Of a stretch of 64,000 nucleotides of DNA, positions 59,195 to 64,000 are shown in pieces. Positions within the stretch are counted from its first letter, which is position 1; each line of letters starts with the position of its first letter. The translations under genes and the position numbers were made by a program. The stretch is from Desulfocucumis palustris. GTDB lineage: Bacteria > Bacillota > Desulfotomaculia > Desulfotomaculales > Desulfocucumaceae. The notes under the pieces were generated by a model. The model saw only the letters and a program-made list of their open reading frames with translations, was not told the DNA's origin and did no database searches. The DNA is taken from assembly GCF_002933875.1 (NCBI RefSeq), contig NZ_BFAV01000104.1:37747-101746 (forward strand), read 5' to 3'.

Positions 59195-59226
59195 GACACC
59201 CTATTGCCGGGTGGCCTTGTTTTTTG
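59195..59226 (+). terminator. Possible terminator after the CDF gene
   Basis: GGACACCC and GGGTGGCC form an imperfect stem with bulges, followed by TTGTTTTTTG about 80 bases after the stop. Confidence 0.4.
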
Positions 59227-59396
59227 TAAACACCGGGAATGCTATGTTCCATGGTTTTATCATATTTCGGGAGGAAATGAGTTCCAGCACGGAGAAAGGA
59301 TACGGAGAAAGGATATGGTGACAGGTTGTCGCTTTAACGAAAAATATTTCATAACAGGGACATAATAACCGGTAATTGAAGCGGAGGTTGAGCGAT

Positions 59397-60095
59397 TTGG
59401 AAAAAGCAATACAGGAAGCTGCAAATGGTTATGCCGCCTGGCTGGAGCCTTCCCATCTTCACTTCCACAGCGGGGGCATGGCGGATGTCAGGGCCTACTG
59501 GGGCAGGATGATGCAGCGGGAAGGCCGGGGCGAACCGGATAAATGGCGGGCAGTGGTGGTGGACCCCGCGGGGAACAGGGCCGGGGCGGCCATTGAACAG
59601 GGTGAGGGGCCGTACCACGTGTTAGGCTTCCAGGCTGAACAGGAGGGGCTTTATACGGTTGTGCTGGAGAACAGCCCTGGCATATCCGGTACCATGCCGG
59701 AGGAGAACTGCCTGCGCCACCTTCAGTGGGCCAGGCTTGACGTCCCCGTGGGCCATCATGTTCACGGTACGCCGCCCGCGGCCATAGGTGACGGGCTTGA
59801 TATTGTACCAGGTCATTTTCTGGAGTATATGCCCGGGGATAAAATTAATCTGACAGTGCTTTACAAGGGCGAACCACTTCCGGGGGCGGAGGTGAAAGCC
59901 ACAAATCACCTTTTTACCGGAACCGGCTATCCGCTGTCGGGAATCACCGGCCCCCGGGGGGAAGTGAGCCTGACTTTCAATGCCAAAGGCCACTGGATGT
60001 TTATAGTTACCCATACCGACCATTCGGACCGCAAAGCGGGGGAATACCACGGCACGGTATATACCACCACCCTGGTGGTGCCCGGGGTAAGATAG
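59397..60095 (+). CDS. DUF4198-like protein
   Basis: About 232 residues from TTG at 59397, 9 bases after GGAGG (earlier in-frame TTG at 59376 and 59388). The C-terminal half resembles DUF4198 / carboxypeptidase-like beta-sandwich domains: EYMPGDKINLTVLYKGEPLPGAEVKAT and GPRGEVSLTFNAKGHWMFIV. Several His residues (SHLHFHSGG, GHHVHG, HTDHS) could bind metal. Some DUF4198 proteins accompany nickel or cobalt transport genes, which fits the metal exporter just upstream. There is no signal peptide, whereas many relatives have one. Confidence 0.78.
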   Translation: MEKAIQEAANGYAAWLEPSHLHFHSGGMADVRAYWGRMMQREGRGEPDKWRAVVVDPAGNRAGAAIEQGEGPYHVLGFQAEQEGLYTVVLENSPGISGTMPEENCLRHLQWARLDVPVGHHVHGTPPAAIGDGLDIVPGHFLEYMPGDKINLTVLYKGEPLPGAEVKATNHLFTGTGYPLSGITGPRGEVSLTFNAKGHWMFIVTHTDHSDRKAGEYHGTVYTTTLVVPGVR

Positions 60096-60119
60096 AAATG
60101 CCTTTAGGAACTGCCCCGC

Positions 60120-60155
60120 AGGCCGCCGGATGTGCCGGCGGCCTTATTATGTTGT
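60120..60155 (+). terminator. Terminator after the DUF4198 gene
   Basis: AGGCCGCCGG (60120-60129) and CCGGCGGCCT (60135-60144) form a perfect 10-bp stem with a 5-base loop, then T-rich sequence. Confidence 0.8.
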
Positions 60156-60211
60156 TTTTTGTCCGCCAGGGTGTTATACTTTTTCCGGATTCAGCTATTG
60201 GAGGTAGAATT

Positions 60212-61174
60212 ATGCTATCAGTGCACCGTATTTCCATTCCGACTCCTTATCCGGTGGGACCGGTAAATGCCTATTTAATCAAAGGCGATCCCCTGACCAT
60301 GGTGGACTGCGGCCCGGACACTCCCGAAGCCAGGGAAGTGCTCACGGCGGGTCTTAAGGAGCAGGGGGTATCCCCGGAGGATATAAAGAGGATTGTGCTC
60401 ACCCACGCCCATCCCGATCACAGCGGAATGGCCCAGTGGCTGTGGAAGGAATCCGGGGCGGAGGTTTATGTTCATCCCTACGAGTACAGGAAGATAACAG
60501 GGGAGCAGGATTTTATCAAGGAGCGGCTTCCCTTCATAGTAAAAATGGGCATTCCCATGAACATTCTGCTGGAGATGGCCGGGGATAGGGACAAGGTTCC
60601 CAGGCCCACCCTGTCCGGGGTCAATACCGTGGCTGTCACCGGCGGGGAAAAGCTGCGGTTCGATGGAAGAGAGATGGATATTATGCATCTTCCCGGCCAT
60701 GCCACGGGGCATATCTGTTTGTATGATTCCCGGGAGGGGGAGCTTTTTTCCGGTGATTTTCTGCTCCTTGACATTACGCCGAATCCCCTGCTGGAGGCGG
60801 ACCCGGAAAATCCGGAGCGGCGCTATCCCAGCCTGAGCAGATACCTGGAATGCTTGGAACTGGTGGATGGGCTTGGTATTAAGAGGGCACTGCCCGGCCA
60901 TGGCGGTATTATCGAAGATCCCGGCGCCGTTATTGCTTCATCCAGGGAGCATCACCAGCGGCGTTTCGATAGATTATTGGAAATATTAGGCGATAACGGC
61001 AAAATGAACACTTACAATATCAGCAGCACCATGTACCCTGACCTGCGGGGCTTTCATATTTTCCTCGGTCTATCCGAGGTTCAGGCCCATCTGGATGTGT
61101 TGTTGGAGCAGGGGTGCATTAAAGTGGAATACTCCCAGGGTGTGGCGTTTTACCTTAAGGCCCCGGGGGAATAG
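60212..61174 (+). CDS. Metallo-beta-lactamase-fold hydrolase
   Basis: A 320-residue protein from ATG at 60212 (TTGGAGGTAG upstream). The MBL core (about 10-215) has the zinc motif HAHPDHSG (about 66-73), then LPGHATGHIC and FSGDFLLLD carrying further ligands, and ALPGHGG. A C-terminal domain (about 230-320) with repeated helices and a winged-helix look (NISSTMYPDL and LGLSEVQAHLDVLLEQGCI) is typical of the group that includes lactamase-like thioesterases. The substrate is unknown. It stands alone between the metal genes and murT. Confidence 0.9.
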   Translation: MLSVHRISIPTPYPVGPVNAYLIKGDPLTMVDCGPDTPEAREVLTAGLKEQGVSPEDIKRIVLTHAHPDHSGMAQWLWKESGAEVYVHPYEYRKITGEQDFIKERLPFIVKMGIPMNILLEMAGDRDKVPRPTLSGVNTVAVTGGEKLRFDGREMDIMHLPGHATGHICLYDSREGELFSGDFLLLDITPNPLLEADPENPERRYPSLSRYLECLELVDGLGIKRALPGHGGIIEDPGAVIASSREHHQRRFDRLLEILGDNGKMNTYNISSTMYPDLRGFHIFLGLSEVQAHLDVLLEQGCIKVEYSQGVAFYLKAPGE

Positions 61175-61279
61175 CAGCCCGGATGCCTGATATGGCCGGC
61201 CTTTGGATATAATGGTAGGTGTGTTTTCTTATCATTTCCAGTGAAGGAATGTCCCCAACGCGCGTGAGGAGAGGTTTTT

Positions 61280-62713
61280 TTGATAGTAAGGTTTATCCTG
61301 GCCCTGTGGGCCGCCAGGCTGGCCATGTTTGTTGCCAGGGTCACAGGCAGGGGCAAGGGCTCGTCCCTGCCCGGCAAAATAGCTTTAAAAATATATCCCC
61401 GGATTTTAAAGCAACTGGGCCGTCAAATAAAGAAAGGCATTATTGTTGTTACCGGCACCAACGGCAAAACCACCACCAACAACATGATTGCCGGGATCGT
61501 GGGGGACAATAAGGGTTCCGGTGTGATTATAAACCGTGAGGGGGCCAATTTGATTACCGGGGTAACCGCGGCCTTTATCAGGGCGGCCGGTCCCTTCGGC
61601 GGACTGCACGCCGATTATGCCTGCCTGGAAGTGGATGAGGCGTCCTTTCCGGGGGTTGTAAGGGAAATCACCCCCGACATCGTGGTGGTTACTAATTTTT
61701 TCCGGGACCAATTGGACCGTTACGGTGAATTGGATAAAACCATAGCCCTGGTAAAAGATGCTCTGAAAAAGCTGGATTCCGTCCGGCTGGTTCTTAACGC
61801 CGACGACCCCCTGGTGGCGCAGTTGGGCCGGGTCACGGGAAAACCCTCCGTTTTTTTCGGTCTGGCCAGGCATCCCGGGGTGTCCGGCACCGGTTCGGCG
61901 GCCAGGGAGGCCAAATTTTGCCCCTTTTGCGGGGCGGAATTGGCTTATAGCTATTACCAGTACAGCCAGCTTGGAAATTATAAATGCCCCGGGTGTGAAT
62001 TTGCCCGGCCGCAGACTGATGTGGAAGGGGTGGACCCGGGGGTGGACGGTATGCTGGTATCCTGCCGGGTCCGCTTTCGCCAGGGAAACATGTACCCCCT
62101 GCAGATACCGGTTACCGGCCTGTACAACCTGTACAACGGGCTGGCGGCCTGCTCGGTGGGGCTCCTGCTGGATATCGATATGGACGGGATCAGGAGCAGC
62201 CTGGCCGGATACCTGCCTGCCACGGGCAGGATGGAAAAATTTCTGTACCGGGGAAAGCCGGTGCTGTTAAATCTGGTGAAAAACCCCACCGGCTTCAATG
62301 AGGGTCTGTCTACCCTGCTTTCAGTGCCGGCGGAGAGGGTCAATGTTCTGATCGCCATTAATGATAACGACGCCGACGGCAGGGACATTTCCTGGCTGTG
62401 GGACGTTGATTTTGAAGTTTTAAGCGGCGCCGGAGAAAAATTCGGCACATTTGTATGCAGCGGCAGGCGGGCCTGGGAGATGGCCGTGCGCCTGAAATAT
62501 GCCGGAGTAAGAGAAGAAACCGTAACAGTGCTGGAGGATTTCGACCAGGCCGTCCGGACAGCCCTGGAAGGAACCGGGGATATGTCGTATTTTCTGGCTA
62601 CTTACACAGCGTTGTGGCCGGTGGAAAGGATTTTGAGCGGGTATGCGCAAAGAGAGCGGACACTGCCTGAAAGTGTTCCATCTATATCCGGATCTGTTAA
62701 ATCTGTACGGTGA
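61280..62713 (+). CDS. murT: MurT subunit of lipid II isoglutaminyl synthase
   Basis: A 477-residue Mur-ligase-like protein starting with TTG at 61280 (GAGGAGAGG upstream). It has an N-terminal membrane-side helix, a Mur central ATPase domain with VTGTNGKTTT (about 58), and a zinc ribbon CPFCGAELAYS ... YKCPGCEFA inserted near 215-245, the mark of MurT. The C-terminal DUF1727 domain reads NLVKNPTGFNEGL. Together with GatD it amidates the D-Glu of lipid II to iso-Gln. Its 3' end overlaps gatD by 71 bases. Confidence 0.95.
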   Translation: MIVRFILALWAARLAMFVARVTGRGKGSSLPGKIALKIYPRILKQLGRQIKKGIIVVTGTNGKTTTNNMIAGIVGDNKGSGVIINREGANLITGVTAAFIRAAGPFGGLHADYACLEVDEASFPGVVREITPDIVVVTNFFRDQLDRYGELDKTIALVKDALKKLDSVRLVLNADDPLVAQLGRVTGKPSVFFGLARHPGVSGTGSAAREAKFCPFCGAELAYSYYQYSQLGNYKCPGCEFARPQTDVEGVDPGVDGMLVSCRVRFRQGNMYPLQIPVTGLYNLYNGLAACSVGLLLDIDMDGIRSSLAGYLPATGRMEKFLYRGKPVLLNLVKNPTGFNEGLSTLLSVPAERVNVLIAINDNDADGRDISWLWDVDFEVLSGAGEKFGTFVCSGRRAWEMAVRLKYAGVREETVTVLEDFDQAVRTALEGTGDMSYFLATYTALWPVERILSGYAQRERTLPESVPSISGSVKSVR

Positions 62714-63383
62714 CAGGGGCAATGTGATGGCCTTTGCCCGCCGCTGCCGCTGGCGGGGAATTGATGTGGAGGTCCGGCAGATAAGCCTGGGGGAAAAGGT
62801 AAGCTTCAAAGAGGCGGATTTTCTTTTCCTGGGGGGCGGCTCCGACAGGGAGCAAAACCTTATGGCCGGGGATCTGGCGGCCAGAAAGGAGCAATTGCGG
62901 GAAGCCGTTGAGGAGGGCCTGGTGGTGCTGGCCATCTGCGGGGGCTATCAGCTGTTGGGAAAATACTATCGCACCCTGGACGGCAAAGAAATCCCCGGCC
63001 TGGGTATACTTGACCTGTATACCCGGGCGGGCCGGGAAAGGCTTATAGGCAATGTGGCGGTGGAGATGGAGATTAATGGAATGACCCACCGGGTGGTGGG
63101 TTTTGAAAATCATGCCGGGCGGACCTTTCTGGGGGATTTAAAGCCCCTGGGCAAGGTGCTGGCGGGACGCGGGAACAATGGAGAGGACGGGTTCGAGGGA
63201 GCCCGCTACAATAATGTCTTTTGCTCCTACCTGCACGGCCCGCTGCTTCCCAAAAACACCGTCCTGGCCGATAATTTTATAGCCCTGGCGCTTAAAAGGC
63301 GGGGCTGGCGGGAGGAACTGCGGCCCCTGGACGACAGTTTTGAGAAAGCCGCCGTGGATACGATGCTAAAGAGAATACTGTAA
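62643..63383 (+). CDS. gatD: GatD glutaminase subunit of lipid II isoglutaminyl synthase
   Basis: A 246-residue class I glutamine amidotransferase of the CobB/CobQ type: FHLYPDLLNLYGDRGNVMAF near the start, the nucleophile Cys in LAICGGYQLLG (about residue 99) and the late His in YNNVFCSYLHGPLLP. It releases ammonia from Gln for MurT. ATG at 62643 overlaps murT, so the pair is coupled; a GTG at 62673 is a possible shorter start. A terminator follows. Confidence 0.95.
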   Translation: MRKESGHCLKVFHLYPDLLNLYGDRGNVMAFARRCRWRGIDVEVRQISLGEKVSFKEADFLFLGGGSDREQNLMAGDLAARKEQLREAVEEGLVVLAICGGYQLLGKYYRTLDGKEIPGLGILDLYTRAGRERLIGNVAVEMEINGMTHRVVGFENHAGRTFLGDLKPLGKVLAGRGNNGEDGFEGARYNNVFCSYLHGPLLPKNTVLADNFIALALKRRGWREELRPLDDSFEKAAVDTMLKRIL

Positions 63384-63395
63384 AATAACCAATAG

Positions 63396-63427
63396 AGGAC
63401 GGGCTTTAAAAAAGCCTGTCCTTTTTA
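63396..63427 (+). terminator. Terminator after murT-gatD
   Basis: AGGACGGGCTTT (63396-63407) pairs with AAAGCCTGTCCT (63411-63422) with one wobble, followed by TTTTTA. Confidence 0.85.
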
Positions 63428-63562
63428 TTTTAAAGTATTGTTAAGGAAAGGATTTTCTGCTAATATATTTTTAACACAAAATATATTGTATACAAAATTC
63501 ATAATGTTGGAGACATTCCTTCCCGAAAGGTTAATATAAGCAAGGAATTTTAGATAACCAGG

Positions 63563-63580
63563 AAGGTGTGTCCCCTGACC
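63563..63580 (+). repeat. GGTGTGTCCCC tag, copy near window end
   Basis: AAGGTGTGTCCCCTGACC; the same phrase with a C for the T stands at 41671 and its inverse near 2777-2787. It lies just upstream of the small gene at 63596. Confidence 0.55.
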
Positions 63581-63595
63581 TTAGGAGGATGTTTT

Positions 63596-63724
63596 ATGAA
63601 TACCTCATATCTTGTAACATGGACCGAGGGAGACGAAGTATTCTATAAAATAGTCAATGGAGAGGAAATACGGGAAATCTGGGAATTTGACAAAAATTAT
63701 ATTATTACCAGGCTGACGGCATAA
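63596..63724 (+). CDS. 42-residue hypothetical protein
   Basis: ATG at 63596 with TTAGGAGGA upstream opens a 42-codon frame: MNTSYLVTWTEGDEVFYKIV, then NGEEIREIWEFDKNYIITRL and TA. It is a compact acidic beta-rich protein with several aromatic residues. No family recognised. It lies between a GTCCCC tag and a long inverted repeat, so it may be part of, or hitch-hiking on, a repeat-bounded unit. Confidence 0.55.
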   Translation: MNTSYLVTWTEGDEVFYKIVNGEEIREIWEFDKNYIITRLTA

Positions 63725-63728
63725 GTTA

Positions 63729-63786
63729 GGGGTCAGGCTTTACTTTGTTACTTTCTATGGAAAACAACAAAATAAAGCCTGACCCC
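63729..63786. repeat. 21-bp-arm inverted repeat
   Basis: GGGGTCAGGCTTTACTTTGTT (63729-63749) pairs with 63766-63786 with a single wobble across a 16-base loop. Its size and GC-rich ends suggest a REP-type palindrome or small mobile element; it could also act as a terminator for the 42-residue gene. Confidence 0.75.
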
Positions 63787-63830
63787 CTGTTTGTCCGTGG
63801 TTAACTGAGAGGTTTCTTGATAACGTCTGG

Positions 63831-63952
63831 GAGGCCGTTGAAAAAGTCCATCTGCTGCGTTGCGGCTGCGGCCTCAATGCTCGACGTACTATGAGTACGT
63901 TTCGGCTTGAGGCCTTGCCGCGCCTTGCATCTGGAGCTTTTTGAACGGCCTC
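63831..63952. repeat. 122-bp imperfect palindromic element
   Basis: The ends GAGGCCGTTGAAAAAGTCCA and TGGAGCTTTTTGAACGGCCT plus C are inverted copies (two differences), the inner parts are also partly complementary (CAAT/GCC and GGC-rich blocks), and the centre is CGTACTATGAGTACG. It has no coding capacity. It resembles MITE-like intergenic palindromes found in several anaerobe genomes. Everything after it to the window end (63953-64000) shows nothing recognisable. Confidence 0.8.
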
Positions 63953-64000
63953 GGGCGGTAGTTTAGCAACATGTTTATTGTTTTTTCAATGTGTTTTTCA

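Noticed and set aside
1..64000. CRISPR arrays, rRNA genes and insertion-sequence transposases
   Set aside because: No regularly spaced direct repeats with unique spacers, no rRNA segments and no transposase genes were recognised in the window.

Overview
The window looks like a chromosomal segment of a spore-forming, strictly anaerobic Firmicute of the Desulfotomaculum/Pelotomaculum (Peptococcaceae) type. This is inferred from gene content: a Spo0E-like phosphatase, a YhcN/YlaJ lipoprotein, a YteA-like zinc-finger protein, MurT/GatD, an anaerobic Ni carbon monoxide dehydrogenase, many Fe-S proteins and a siroheme reductase. TTG and GTG starts behind strong Shine-Dalgarno (SD) sequences are frequent. 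No database search was possible; all family names come from reading motifs.

Layout. 1-3.1 kb: the end of a histidine kinase, its sigma-54 response regulator and two tandem CBS proteins. 3.1-9.4 kb: an unknown protein, a UROD/MetE-like protein behind an FNR/CRP-like site, a MerR-like regulator, a seven-repeat RCC1 protein, and a MoxR ATPase with a VWA partner. 9.4-16.6 kb: small housekeeping genes, an EamA exporter, a decayed copy of an amino-acid-binding protein followed by an intact polar amino-acid ABC transporter, a GNAT protein, a YlbF protein and a small siroheme reductase. 16.7-19.4 kb: tRNA-Leu followed by an accessory patch (HicBA, XRE regulator, DUF4160/DUF2442 pair, ParE-type toxin with an antitoxin too short for many gene finders). 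19.7-23.7 kb: cell-envelope genes (sporulation lipoprotein, a possible divergent L,D-transpeptidase-like protein, SLH protein, S41 protease). 23.8-25.4 kb: a phage-repressor-like S24 regulator divergent from a short operon ending in a Spo0E-like phosphatase, with a perfect consensus promoter and repeated operator half-sites between them. 25.4-30.7 kb: a QueG-like Fe-S protein, hemolysin III, small membrane proteins, an MFS transporter and a His-Gln-Lys tRNA cluster. 30.9-34.7 kb: the FAD/NAD oxidoreductase, CooS and CooF-like module. 35.2-38.5 kb: HtpX, a repeat-rich gap and a DUF362 ferredoxin protein. 39.2-46.3 kb: signalling genes (GGDEF, sigma-54 activator, PAS-GGDEF-HD-GYP). 46.3-52.9 kb: a chaperone operon read leftward, dnaK-grpE-dnaJ-cbpM-clpB. 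53.2-56.7 kb: a second GGDEF/HD-GYP protein. 57-63.4 kb: YteA-like protein, a probable NiCo riboswitch with a CDF metal exporter and a DUF4198 protein, an MBL-fold hydrolase, and murT-gatD. 63.5 kb to the end: a small gene and two repeat elements.

Themes. Cyclic-di-GMP turnover is dense (three GGDEF proteins, two with HD-GYP), and neighbouring signalling genes share PAS modules. The most interesting candidate for a new circuit is the S24-type repressor whose operators sit on the promoter of an operon carrying a Spo0E-like sporulation phosphatase. Intergenic regions carry several families of dispersed repeats.
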